The position numbers were made by a program, and so were the translations under genes. Source: Bradyrhizobium lablabi (lineage in GTDB: Bacteria; Pseudomonadota; Alphaproteobacteria; Rhizobiales; Xanthobacteraceae). Taken from it: a stretch of DNA of 64,000 nt. The notes under the pieces are model-generated. The model did not search any database, had not been told where the DNA came from, and saw nothing but the letters and a program-made list of their open reading frames with translations. This document shows positions 15,883 to 24,611 of this stretch, in pieces (the stretch's first letter is position 1; every line of letters starts with the position of its first letter). The DNA is taken from NCBI RefSeq assembly GCF_018129385.1, contig NZ_JAFCLN010000010.1:124001-188000 (forward strand), written 5' to 3'.

Positions 15883-17079
15883 ATGAACATCCAGACCGAA
15901 TCTCATATTTCGGGCAAGCCGATCAAGGAGCCGACGCACGGCAAGAAGCCGGTGCGGATGGTGCGCTGGTTCATCATCGTGGGGTTGGCGCTCGTGCTGT
16001 TCGTCGGCGCATTCGTCGGCTTCAACGCCTTCCGCAGCAAGATGATCGCGCAGTTCTTCGCCAACAACAAGCCGCCGCCCTCGGTCGTGAACGTGGCGGA
16101 AGCGAAGTCCGAAGTGATTCCGAACCTTCTGACGGCGGTCGGCGATCTCGCCGCCGTGCATCAGGTCAACGTCACCTCTGACGTCAACGGCCGCATCACC
16201 GAGATCCTGTTCCAGGCCGGCGCAGAGGTGAAGGCGGGCACCCCCCTGGTGCAGCTATTCGACGGACCGGAGCAGGGCGATCTTCAGACCTTCAAGGCGC
16301 AGGCAACCATGGCGCAACTTTCGCTCGATCGCGCCAAGCAACTCGCCTCCCGTCAGTTTGGACCACAGGCGACCGTCGATCAGGCCCAGTCGGCATTCGA
16401 CCAGGCCAATGCCGGCATCGCCAAGACCGAGGCCATTATCTCGCAAAAGCTGGTGCGCGCGCCGTTCGACGGCGAACTCGGCGTCCGCAGGGTCGAGGTC
16501 GGCCAATATCTGACGGCCGGAACGCAGATGGTGTCGCTGACCGATCTGTCGAATCTGTACGCCAACTTCACCATTCCCGAGAAGGACAGCGGGCAGTTGA
16601 AGGTCGGGCAAATCGTCCGCATCAAGGTCGACGCCTATCCCGGCAGGCTGTTCGAAGGCAAGATCACGACAATCGAGCCGCAGGTCTCGACCGATACCCG
16701 CAACATCCGGGTGCAGGCGACGATTCCCAATCCCGACAAGATTCTGAAGCCCGGCATGTTCACGAGCACCACGGTGGTGCTGCCGGACAAGCCGCCGGTC
16801 GTTACCGTTCCGGAGACGGCGGTGGACTACACGCTCTATGGCGATTCCGTCTTCGTGGTCACGGAGAAGAAGGAAGAGGACGGCAAGACCAGCCTGATCG
16901 CGACGCGGACCTTCGTGCAGGCCGGCAACCGCATCGAAGGACGTGCGGAAATCCTGAAGGGCCTGAAGGCGGGCGACCGCGTGGTTGCGCTCGGCCAGCT
17001 CAAGCTGCAATCGGGCTCTGCCGTGGCGATCTCGACCGATCCGACGCCGCCGATTCCGGCGCAGCCGCCGCGGTACTGA
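15883..17079 (+). CDS. RND efflux periplasmic adaptor (membrane fusion) protein
   Basis: The 398-residue protein has an N-terminal membrane anchor (MVRWFIIVGLALVLFVGAFVG). It has the HlyD/MFP pattern: a biotinyl-lipoyl half (VTSDVNGRITEILFQAGAEVKAGTPLVQL), a helical hairpin, and the returning lipoyl half (VRAPFDGELGVRRVEVGQYLTAG). Beta-barrel and membrane-proximal domains follow (FTIPEKDSGQLKVGQIV, VQATIPNPDKILKPGMF). It links the inner-membrane pump at 17152 to an outer-membrane channel. ATG 15883 starts one base after the TetR stop. A hairpin at 17100-17121 separates it from the pump gene. Confidence 0.93.
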   Translation: MNIQTESHISGKPIKEPTHGKKPVRMVRWFIIVGLALVLFVGAFVGFNAFRSKMIAQFFANNKPPPSVVNVAEAKSEVIPNLLTAVGDLAAVHQVNVTSDVNGRITEILFQAGAEVKAGTPLVQLFDGPEQGDLQTFKAQATMAQLSLDRAKQLASRQFGPQATVDQAQSAFDQANAGIAKTEAIISQKLVRAPFDGELGVRRVEVGQYLTAGTQMVSLTDLSNLYANFTIPEKDSGQLKVGQIVRIKVDAYPGRLFEGKITTIEPQVSTDTRNIRVQATIPNPDKILKPGMFTSTTVVLPDKPPVVTVPETAVDYTLYGDSVFVVTEKKEEDGKTSLIATRTFVQAGNRIEGRAEILKGLKAGDRVVALGQLKLQSGSAVAISTDPTPPIPAQPPRY

Positions 17080-17099
17080 CGCGATACGAAAAAGCATTT

Positions 17100-17121
17100 G
17101 CCGGTCTTCGAGCAGACCGGC
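17100..17121 (+). other. Intercistronic hairpin between adaptor and pump genes
   Basis: GCCGGTCT-TCGAGC-AGACCGGC forms a perfect 8-bp stem with a 6-base loop, 20 bases after the adaptor stop and 30 before the pump ATG. No T-tract follows, so it is more likely an mRNA processing or stability element than a terminator. Confidence 0.55.
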
Positions 17122-17151
17122 CTCCGGCATAGATAACCGAGGCACTTTGCG

Positions 17152-20100
17152 ATGGCCTTTACCGATATTTTCATCAAGCGTCCGGTTCTGTCGGTCGTCG
17201 TCAGCCTCCTGATCCTGCTGATCGGATTGCGGGCCGGCTTCAACCTGCCGATCCGGCAATATCCGAAAATGTCGAACACGGTGGTGACCATCACCACCGT
17301 CTATCCCGGCGCGTCCGCCGCGCTGATTTCGGGTTTCATCACCACCCCGATCGAGCAGGCGGTCGCCTCGGCCGAGGGCATCGACTACATCACCTCGAGC
17401 TCGGTGCAGGGCACCAGCACCATCCAGGTCTATATCAAGCTGAACTTTGATCCGAACCAGGCGCTCACCGAGGTGCTCGCCAAGGTCAATTCGGTCAAAT
17501 ACCTGATCCCGAAGGAATCCAACGACCCGATCGTCACCAAGACCACCGGCCAGACCACGGCCGTGATGTATCTCGGCTTCTCCAGCGAAGAGCTGTCGGG
17601 CTCGGCGATCTCGGACTATCTCACGCGCGTCGTGCAGCCGGTGCTGTCGACGGTCGACGGCGTGGCGTCAGCCGACATTCTCGGCGGCCAGACCTTTGCG
17701 ATGCGCATCTGGCTCGATCCGGTCAAGATGGCCGGGCGCAACATCTCGGCCAATGAGGTGCAGGCGGCGATCGCGGCCAACAACTTCCAGGCGGCGGCTG
17801 GCCAGTCCAAGGGCTTCCTGATCGTCTCCAACATCCAGACCAACGCCGATCTGCGCGACGTCAATCAGTTCAAGCGCATGATCGTGAAGTCCAAGGACGG
17901 CGGCTTCGTGCGGCTGGAGGATATCGCCACCGTCGAACTTGCCGCGCAAAGCTCGGACGCCAGCGTCGCCTTCAACGGCGAACGCGCGATCTTCATCGGC
18001 ATCAACGCCACTCCGCAAGGCAACCCGCTGACGCTCGTCAAGGGCGTGCGCGCGCTGTTTCCCGAGCTCGAGCGCAATCTGCCGCCCTCGATGAAGATGA
18101 AGGTGGCCTATGACTCCACAAAATTCATCGAATCGTCGATCGATGAGGTGAGGAATACCCTGGTCGAAGCGGTGCTGATCGTCGTCGCCGTGATCTTCCT
18201 GTTCCTGGCGTCGATCCGCTCGGTGATCATCCCCGTGGTGACGATTCCGCTGTCGCTGATCGGCGTCTGCTCGCTGATGGCGATGGCGGGATTCAGCTTC
18301 AACCTGCTCACGCTTCTCGCCATGGTGCTGGCGATCGGCCTCGTGGTCGACGACGCCATCGTGGTGGTGGAGAACATCCATCGCCATCTCGAAGAGGGCA
18401 AGACGCCGGTGCAGGCCTCGCTACAGGGCGCGCGCGAGATCGTCGGGCCCGTGATCTCGATGACGATCACGCTCGCCGCGGTCTATGCGCCGATCGGTTT
18501 CCTCGGCGGTCTGACCGGCTCGCTGTTCCGCGAGTTCGCCTTTACACTTGCAGGTTCGGTCATCGTGTCGGGCGTGATCGCGCTGACGTTGTCGCCGATG
18601 ATGTGCTCCGTGCTGCTCAAGAGCGCGGATGAAGGCCGGTTCTCGCGGCTGGTCAACCGGGTGTTCGGCGCCATGACGCGCTGGTACGGCCGCAAGCTCG
18701 ACCGCTCGCTCGACTATCGCCCGATCACCGGCCTGTTCGCGCTGACTATCCTCGGCCTGGTCGGCTTCCTCTACATGCACACCTCCAAGGAGCTGGCGCC
18801 CGAGGAGGATCAGGGCATCGTGTTCTCGATCCTCAAGGCGCCGAAATACGCCAACATCGACTATCTCGATTTCTACGGCGACAAGCTCGACGACGTCTTC
18901 AAGAAGTTCCCCGAGACCGATCTGCGCTTTGCGCTGAACGGCATCAACGGCGCCCAGAACGGCATTGCCGGCATGCTGTTGCACGCGTGGGATGAGCGCA
19001 AGCGCTCGTCGATCCAGCTCAAGCCGCTGGTGCAGGCGGAGCTTTCCAAGATCGAGGGCGTGCAGGCCTTTGCCTTCAACCTGCCGCCGCTGCCGGGCGG
19101 CCCGGGCGGCCTGCCGATCCAGATGGTGATCAACTCGACCTCGGGCTTCCAGGCCGTCTATGAGCAGATGAACAAGCTGAAGGACGCCGCGCGCAAGAGC
19201 GGCCTGTTCATCGTTTCCGACAGCGACCTCGACTTCAACCAGCCGGTCGTGCGGGTGAAGATCGACCGCTCCAAGGCGAGCGACCTCGGCATCAACATGC
19301 AGCAGGTCGGCGGCACGCTGGCGACGCTGCTCGGCGGCAATTACGTCAATCGCTTCAATCTCGAAGGGCGATCCTATCAGGTGATTCCGCAAGTGCCGCG
19401 CAGCCAGCGGCTGTCGCCGGAAGCGCTCGGCGGCTACTACGTGGCGACGTCGACGGGGCAGCAGGTGCCGCTGTCGACCATTGTGGAGATCGAGACCGCT
19501 ACCGATCCGAATGCGCTGACCCACTACAACCAACTCAACTCCGCCACCTTCCAGGCGGTGCCGATGCCGGGCGTGACGGTGGGCCAGGCGGTCGACTTCC
19601 TCGAGGGCGAGGCGAAAAAGCTGCCGGCCGGCTTCAGCCACGATTATCTCGCCGACTCCAGGCAATATGTGCAGGAGGGCAACCAGCTCGCGATCACCTT
19701 CGGCTTTGCGCTGATCATCATCTTCCTGGTGCTGGCGGCGCAGTTCGAGAGCCTGCGCGATCCCCTGGTGATCATGATCTCGGTGCCGATGGCGATCGTC
19801 GGCGCGCTGATCCCGCTGTTCTTTGGTGTCGCCACCATGAACATCTACACCCAGGTGGGTCTGCTCACGCTGGTCGGGCTCATCACCAAGCACGGCATCC
19901 TGATGGTGGAGTTCGCCAACGAACTCCAGGTCAACGAGGGCCTCGACAAGCGCTCGGCGATCGAGATGTCGGCCCGCATCCGGCTGCGTCCGATCCTGAT
20001 GACGACGGCGGCGATGGTTACCGGCCTGATCCCGCTGCTCACCGCAACCGGGGCGGGCGCCGCCAGCCGGTTCTCGATTGGCCTCGTGGTGGTGGCCGGC

Positions 20101-20247
20101 ATGTCGATCGGCACGTTGTTCACCCTGTTCGTGCTGCCGGCGGTCTATGTCTGGCTGGCGACCGACCACCGCGCCAACCTCGAGTCCGAGCGGGCCAAGC
20201 AGATCGCCGACTACGACCTTGGCCCAAAGGCCGCGAAGGCGCATTGA
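17152..20247 (+). CDS. RND superfamily multidrug efflux pump, HAE1 (AcrB/MexB-like) permease
   Basis: The protein has 1031 residues, the usual length of the family. It begins with MAFTDIFIKRPVLSVVVSLLI, the cytoplasmic N-terminus and TM1, and carries NLPIRQYPKM and VYPGASA in the pore domain. TM4 has the proton-relay pair in LVVDDAIVVVENI, and TM10 has the relay Lys in GLITKHGILMVEF. It exports hydrophobic or amphiphilic compounds by proton antiport, in complex with the adaptor at 15883. No outer-membrane TolC-like gene follows, so the channel must come from elsewhere. The TetR gene in the same unit is the probable regulator. Confidence 0.95.
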   Translation: MAFTDIFIKRPVLSVVVSLLILLIGLRAGFNLPIRQYPKMSNTVVTITTVYPGASAALISGFITTPIEQAVASAEGIDYITSSSVQGTSTIQVYIKLNFDPNQALTEVLAKVNSVKYLIPKESNDPIVTKTTGQTTAVMYLGFSSEELSGSAISDYLTRVVQPVLSTVDGVASADILGGQTFAMRIWLDPVKMAGRNISANEVQAAIAANNFQAAAGQSKGFLIVSNIQTNADLRDVNQFKRMIVKSKDGGFVRLEDIATVELAAQSSDASVAFNGERAIFIGINATPQGNPLTLVKGVRALFPELERNLPPSMKMKVAYDSTKFIESSIDEVRNTLVEAVLIVVAVIFLFLASIRSVIIPVVTIPLSLIGVCSLMAMAGFSFNLLTLLAMVLAIGLVVDDAIVVVENIHRHLEEGKTPVQASLQGAREIVGPVISMTITLAAVYAPIGFLGGLTGSLFREFAFTLAGSVIVSGVIALTLSPMMCSVLLKSADEGRFSRLVNRVFGAMTRWYGRKLDRSLDYRPITGLFALTILGLVGFLYMHTSKELAPEEDQGIVFSILKAPKYANIDYLDFYGDKLDDVFKKFPETDLRFALNGINGAQNGIAGMLLHAWDERKRSSIQLKPLVQAELSKIEGVQAFAFNLPPLPGGPGGLPIQMVINSTSGFQAVYEQMNKLKDAARKSGLFIVSDSDLDFNQPVVRVKIDRSKASDLGINMQQVGGTLATLLGGNYVNRFNLEGRSYQVIPQVPRSQRLSPEALGGYYVATSTGQQVPLSTIVEIETATDPNALTHYNQLNSATFQAVPMPGVTVGQAVDFLEGEAKKLPAGFSHDYLADSRQYVQEGNQLAITFGFALIIIFLVLAAQFESLRDPLVIMISVPMAIVGALIPLFFGVATMNIYTQVGLLTLVGLITKHGILMVEFANELQVNEGLDKRSAIEMSARIRLRPILMTTAAMVTGLIPLLTATGAGAASRFSIGLVVVAGMSIGTLFTLFVLPAVYVWLATDHRANLESERAKQIADYDLGPKAAKAH

Positions 20248-20292
20248 TTGAGGCGGCGGCCGCTCGGCCGCAGCCGACTTTGATAGGGATAC

Positions 20293-20310
20293 GACACGGA
20301 TAGCCGTGTC
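20293..20310. other. Hairpin between the RND pump and sensor kinase genes
   Basis: GACACGG-ATAG-CCGTGTC has a perfect 7-bp stem. A second GC-rich inverted repeat (GCGGCCG/CGGCCGC) lies just upstream, near 20259-20275. Neither is followed by a T-run. They may end or process the efflux transcript; no promoter for the kinase operon was recognised. Confidence 0.4.
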
Positions 20311-20363
20311 ATTCCGCACTGCGGCAAGAGACAAATACCCCCGTCCTTGCTAGCTTGGCCGGG

Positions 20364-22949
20364 ATGAGCATCTCCCTGCATCCCGATACACCGGAAGGGC
20401 GGACGCTGGCGGCTGCGCCGCCGGCGGCGGGCGATGCTGCGCCAGCAGATGCGGGATCGGCCCGGACCGGGATCCGCAGCCGGTTGTTCACCAAATACGT
20501 TGCGCTGTTTGTCGCGGTGGTTGCGGTCGCGCTGCTATCCAACGGCATTTTCGAGGTTTTCTTCTATTACCGCGAGCACAAGGCGGCGCTGGTCCGGATT
20601 CAGCACGAGCAGGCGGAAGCGGCCGCCGCCAAGATCAGCCAGTTCATCAAGGAGATCGAGAGCCAGCTCGGCTGGACCACCCAATTGCCGTGGTCGGCGG
20701 TACAGGACCGGCGCTTCGACGCGCTGCGCCTGTTGCGGCAGGTGCCGGCCATCACGGAACTGGCGCAGGTCGACGCCACGGGCAAGGAGCGCTTGCGGGT
20801 CTCGCGGCTCGCGATGGACGTGGTGGATTCCGGCGTCGACTATTCCAAGGACCCCAAATTCACTGAAGCCGTCGCCAACAAGGTCTACTACGGCCCGGTC
20901 TATTTCCGCCGGGAGTCCGAGCCCTACATGACGCTGTCGCTGGCCGGCACCCGCAAGGACGCCGGCGTCAGCATTGCCGAGGTCAATCTGAAGCTGATCT
21001 GGGACGTGGTCTCCCAGATCAAGGTCGGTGAGCACGGCCATGCCTATGTGGTGGGATCGCAGGGGCGGCTGATCGCCCATCCCGACATCAGCCTGGTCCT
21101 GCGCAACACCGACATGTCGAAGCTGGTGCAGGTGCAGGCCGCAAGGGCGGCAGGCGGTTCCACCGATTCACTACAGGGCGATCTCAACATCCAGGGACAG
21201 GAGGTGCTGACCGCCTCGGCGCCGATCAACCCGCTCGGCTGGACGATGTTCGTCGAATTGCCGGTCTCGGAAGCCTATGCCTCGCTATGGGCCGCGCTAC
21301 AGCGGCTGGCCATCGTGCTGCTGGCGGCCTCGATCTTCGCGGTGCTGGCCGGAGTCTTCCTGGCTCGCCGCATGGTCGGCCCGATCAAGGCGCTGCGGAC
21401 CGGAGCGGAACGGATCGGCGGCGGCGACTTCGCCCAGCGCATCAACATCAAGACCGGCGACGAGCTGGAAGGTCTTGCCAATCAATTCAACGACATGGGC
21501 GCAAAGCTTCAGGAATCCTACACGGACCTCGAGAAGAAGGTCGAGCAGCGGACAGCGCAACTGAGTGAATCGCTTCAACAACAGACCGCGACCGCCGAAG
21601 TGTTGAAGGTCATCAGCCGTTCGGCGTTCGACCTGCAAACCGTGCTCGACACGCTCGTGGAATCGGCAGCCCGCTTGTGCGATGCGGACGAGGGGACGAT
21701 TTTCCGTCCCGTGGATGACGGCTTCCGCCTGGCGGCCAGCCATGGGCTTGGCGACGCCCAGAAGAACCACCTCGCGACGTTTCGGACCGTACCCGAGCGA
21801 GGAAGTGTGGTCGGACGGACTCTGCTGGAGGGCAAGACGATCCACATTCCTGACGTCCAGGCGGATCCGGAATATGCGCCGTCGGCCGGTCGCAGGCCTG
21901 CCAATGTGCGGACCATGCTCGGCGTCCCGCTGCTGCGGGACGGCGTGCCGGTCGGTGTCTTCGTATTGACCCGGCATATGGTGCGGCCGTTCAGCGCAAA
22001 GCAGATCGAGCTTGCAACCACCTTTGCCGACCAGGCTCTGATCGCGATCGAGAACGTCAGGCTGTTCGACGAAGTGCAGGAGCGCACCAGGGAGCTGTCG
22101 CAATCGCTCGACGAATTGCGCACGGCGCAGGATCGTCTGGTGCAGACCGAAAAGCTCGCCTCGCTCGGCCAGCTCACCGCCGGCATCGCGCATGAGATCA
22201 AGAATCCGCTCAACTTCGTCAACAATTTCTCCTCGCTCTCGACGGAGCTGATCGACGAGCTGAAAGATGTCCTGAAGGACACCAAGATCGACGACAAGAC
22301 GCGCGAAGAGATCGACGAGCTCACGCACATGCTCAGGGGCAACCTGGAAAAGGTCGTGCAGCACGGCAAGCGCGCCGATTCCATCGTCAAGAACATGCTG
22401 CTGCACTCGCGCGAGGGATCGGGCGAGCACCGGCCCGCCGACATCAACGCGATCGTCGAGGAGAGCCTCAATCTCGCCTATCACGGCGCGCGTGCGGAAA
22501 AATCCGGCTTCAACATCACGCTCAAGCGCGATCTCGATCCCGCGGCCGGCATGATCGACGTCTATCCGCAGGAAATCACCCGGGTGTTCCTCAACCTGAT
22601 CTCCAACGGTTTTTATGCCGCGACCAAGCGCAAGGAGACGGGCGACGAAATATTCGAGCCGACGCTGAGCGCGGCCACGAAAAATCTCGGCAACCAGGTC
22701 GAAATCCGCATCCGCGACAACGGCACCGGTATCCCTCGGGAAGTGAAGGAGAAAATGTTCAATCCCTTCTTCACGACCAAGCCGGCGGGCGAGGGAACCG
22801 GGCTCGGCCTGTCGATGAGCCATGACATCGTGGTGAAACAGCATGGCGGCAAGATCGACGTCGATACCGAACCTGGCGTATTTACCGAATTCATCATTAC
22901 GCTGCCGCGCAACGGCGCGGCAAAAGCAAGCACCGGAGGCAGGACTTGA
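20364..22949 (+). CDS. Membrane sensor histidine kinase with dCache-like, HAMP, GAF, HisKA and HATPase domains
   Basis: The protein has 861 residues from ATG 20364; a TTG three codons upstream is possible. TM1 is near residues 35-60 and is followed by a periplasmic Cache-like sensor (about 60-305). TM2 is near 312-335 (VLLAASIFAVLAGVFLARRMVGP), then HAMP, a short coiled coil, and GAF (about 425-570; VLDTLVESAARLCDADEGT). The phosphoacceptor is His610 in GIAHEIKNPLNF. The ATPase domain has DNGTGIP and GEGTGLGLSM. An extracellular and an intracellular signal could both be sensed. It is cotranscribed with two receiver proteins, its likely phosphorylation partners. Confidence 0.92.
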   Translation: MSISLHPDTPEGRTLAAAPPAAGDAAPADAGSARTGIRSRLFTKYVALFVAVVAVALLSNGIFEVFFYYREHKAALVRIQHEQAEAAAAKISQFIKEIESQLGWTTQLPWSAVQDRRFDALRLLRQVPAITELAQVDATGKERLRVSRLAMDVVDSGVDYSKDPKFTEAVANKVYYGPVYFRRESEPYMTLSLAGTRKDAGVSIAEVNLKLIWDVVSQIKVGEHGHAYVVGSQGRLIAHPDISLVLRNTDMSKLVQVQAARAAGGSTDSLQGDLNIQGQEVLTASAPINPLGWTMFVELPVSEAYASLWAALQRLAIVLLAASIFAVLAGVFLARRMVGPIKALRTGAERIGGGDFAQRINIKTGDELEGLANQFNDMGAKLQESYTDLEKKVEQRTAQLSESLQQQTATAEVLKVISRSAFDLQTVLDTLVESAARLCDADEGTIFRPVDDGFRLAASHGLGDAQKNHLATFRTVPERGSVVGRTLLEGKTIHIPDVQADPEYAPSAGRRPANVRTMLGVPLLRDGVPVGVFVLTRHMVRPFSAKQIELATTFADQALIAIENVRLFDEVQERTRELSQSLDELRTAQDRLVQTEKLASLGQLTAGIAHEIKNPLNFVNNFSSLSTELIDELKDVLKDTKIDDKTREEIDELTHMLRGNLEKVVQHGKRADSIVKNMLLHSREGSGEHRPADINAIVEESLNLAYHGARAEKSGFNITLKRDLDPAAGMIDVYPQEITRVFLNLISNGFYAATKRKETGDEIFEPTLSAATKNLGNQVEIRIRDNGTGIPREVKEKMFNPFFTTKPAGEGTGLGLSMSHDIVVKQHGGKIDVDTEPGVFTEFIITLPRNGAAKASTGGRT

Positions 22950-23335
22950 GCGTTTATATTCTCGTCGTGGATGACGAGCCCGATGTCGAGGCGCTGTTTC
23001 GCCAGCAGTTTCGACGCGACCTGAAATCGGGGCGGTTTCAGATGGAGTTCGCCCCGTCTGCGCCCGCGGCGCTACAGCGCGCGGTGGATATCCGCGAGCC
23101 CTCGCTGATCCTGATCCTCTCCGACATCAATATGCCCGGCATGAGCGGGCTTGAGATGCTGCCCAAGGTGCGGGCGGAGCGGCCCGACGTTCCCGTGATC
23201 ATGATCACCGCCTATGGCGATGCGGAAACACGCAAGAAGGCGATCGAGCACGGCGCGGTCGGGCTGCTGACGAAGCCAATCGATTTTGCGCTCTTGCGCA
23301 GCGAGATCGACACAAGGCTCGGGCAGGCTGCATGA
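22946..23335 (+). CDS. Single-domain response regulator (receiver)
   Basis: The 129-residue protein starts at a TTG overlapping the kinase TGA by 4 bases, supported by the Shine-Dalgarno GGAGG at 22935-22939. It is a bare receiver. It has an acidic pocket DDEPD (9-13), the phospho-acceptor Asp60 in LILSDINMPG, Thr in ITAYGD and Lys110 in LLTKPID. With no output domain it would act by phosphorelay or protein contact, probably between the kinase and the adjacent receiver-cyclase. It is coupled to the next gene by an ATGA overlap. Confidence 0.93.
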   Translation: MSVYILVVDDEPDVEALFRQQFRRDLKSGRFQMEFAPSAPAALQRAVDIREPSLILILSDINMPGMSGLEMLPKVRAERPDVPVIMITAYGDAETRKKAIEHGAVGLLTKPIDFALLRSEIDTRLGQAA

Positions 23336-24582
23336 CTGCGACCATTCTCGTCGTCGACGACGAGCCCGACCTCGAGGCTCTGGTGCTGCAAAAATTCCGC
23401 AGGCAGATCCGCGAGGGCACGGTGAATTTTGTGTTCGCTCATGACGGCATCGAGGCATTGGCCACCATCGAGGCCCAGCCGGATGTCGACATGGTGGTAT
23501 CCGACATCAATATGCCGCGGATGGACGGACTTTCGCTGCTCGCGAAATTGCAGGAGGCCGACGACAAGAAATCGACCATCATCGTTTCAGCCTATGGCGA
23601 CATGAGCAACATCCGCACCGCGATGAACCGCGGCGCGTTCGATTTTCTGACCAAGCCGATCGATTTTGCCGATCTCGAGGCGACCATCGACAAGACCATC
23701 CGTCATGTCGAGATGCTGCGCGAGGCACGGCGCCGCCAGATCGCGGCCGAGCGCGCGCATGCCTCGCTGTCGCGGTATTTCTCGCCGCAGATCGCGAGCC
23801 GCCTTGCATCGGATGCCGAAGGCAACGGCATGGAAGTGCATCGCCGCGAGGTCGCAGTCATCTTCACCGATATCACGGGCTTCACCACGCTGGTGGAAAC
23901 CGCAGATCCCGACGTGCTGAGCGAACTGCTCAACGAATATGTGGGCGGCATGACCGATATCGTGTTCGCCCATGAAGGGACGGTCGCCAAGATCATCGGT
24001 GACGCGGTCCAGGTCCTGTTCAACGCGCCGGGCGATCAGCCGGACTACGCAACGCGCGCGGTCGCCTGCGCGCACGATCTCGACATCTGGGCGCAAGCCT
24101 TTCGCGATCGTTGGAAGGCGAGGAGCGTGAATTTCGGCACGACGCGGATCGGCGTTCATGCGGGCCCCGCGCTGGTCGGCAATTTCGGCGGCAGCCGCTT
24201 CTTCGATTACACCGCCTATGGCGACACCATCAATATCGCGGCGCGGCTGGAAGCCGCCAACAAGTCTCTGGGCACCCGTATCTGCGTCAGCGCCGCGGTG
24301 GCCAACGCCGCCGAGGGCTTCAAGGGCCGGCCGGTCGGCGACATCGTGCTGCGCGGACGCAGCGAACCGCTGCGCGCCTTCGAGCCGCTGCCGGCTGCCG
24401 CCTTCGAACAGCCCGCGACCACGCAATATTCGGAAGCCTTTGCGAAACTGGAAGCGGGCGATGCCACCGCAATGCCGGCCTTTGCCGCGCTGGTCGGGCT
24501 GCATGCCGATGATCCATTGGCGGGCTTTCACCTGAAGCGCCTGCTCAACGGCGCCAAAGGCGTCCGCATGCAGCTCGAATAA
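23332..24582 (+). CDS. Receiver domain fused to a class III adenylate/guanylate cyclase
   Basis: The protein has 416 residues. The receiver (4-118) has DDEPD and phospho-acceptor Asp58 in VVSDINMP, with Lys109 in LTKPID. A coiled-coil linker (about 120-147) connects to the cyclase homology domain (about 172-310), whose metal-binding aspartates are Asp180 in IFTDITGF and Asp224 in KIIGDAVQVLF. YTAYGDTINIAARLE carries the catalytic Asn/Arg region. It would make cAMP, or possibly cGMP, in response to phosphorylation. A C-terminal tail of about 100 residues is unassigned. It is third in the kinase operon through an ATGA overlap. Confidence 0.93.
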   Translation: MTATILVVDDEPDLEALVLQKFRRQIREGTVNFVFAHDGIEALATIEAQPDVDMVVSDINMPRMDGLSLLAKLQEADDKKSTIIVSAYGDMSNIRTAMNRGAFDFLTKPIDFADLEATIDKTIRHVEMLREARRRQIAAERAHASLSRYFSPQIASRLASDAEGNGMEVHRREVAVIFTDITGFTTLVETADPDVLSELLNEYVGGMTDIVFAHEGTVAKIIGDAVQVLFNAPGDQPDYATRAVACAHDLDIWAQAFRDRWKARSVNFGTTRIGVHAGPALVGNFGGSRFFDYTAYGDTINIAARLEAANKSLGTRICVSAAVANAAEGFKGRPVGDIVLRGRSEPLRAFEPLPAAAFEQPATTQYSEAFAKLEAGDATAMPAFAALVGLHADDPLAGFHLKRLLNGAKGVRMQLE

Positions 24583-24611
24583 CAAATCAAAACAAGAAGA
24601 CGGGAGAAGAA

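Noticed and set aside
20250..20275. Possible intrinsic terminator after the RND pump
   Set aside because: The GC-rich inverted repeat is not followed by a run of T, so termination cannot be claimed.
18421..20334. 637-residue minus-strand open frame
   Set aside because: It is a shadow of the RND pump gene. The product is a low-complexity Arg/His/Asp/Gln mixture without hydrophobic or catalytic features.
21297..22844. 515-residue minus-strand open frame opposite the sensor kinase
   Set aside because: The plus strand encodes clear HisKA and ATPase motifs; the minus frame shows none.
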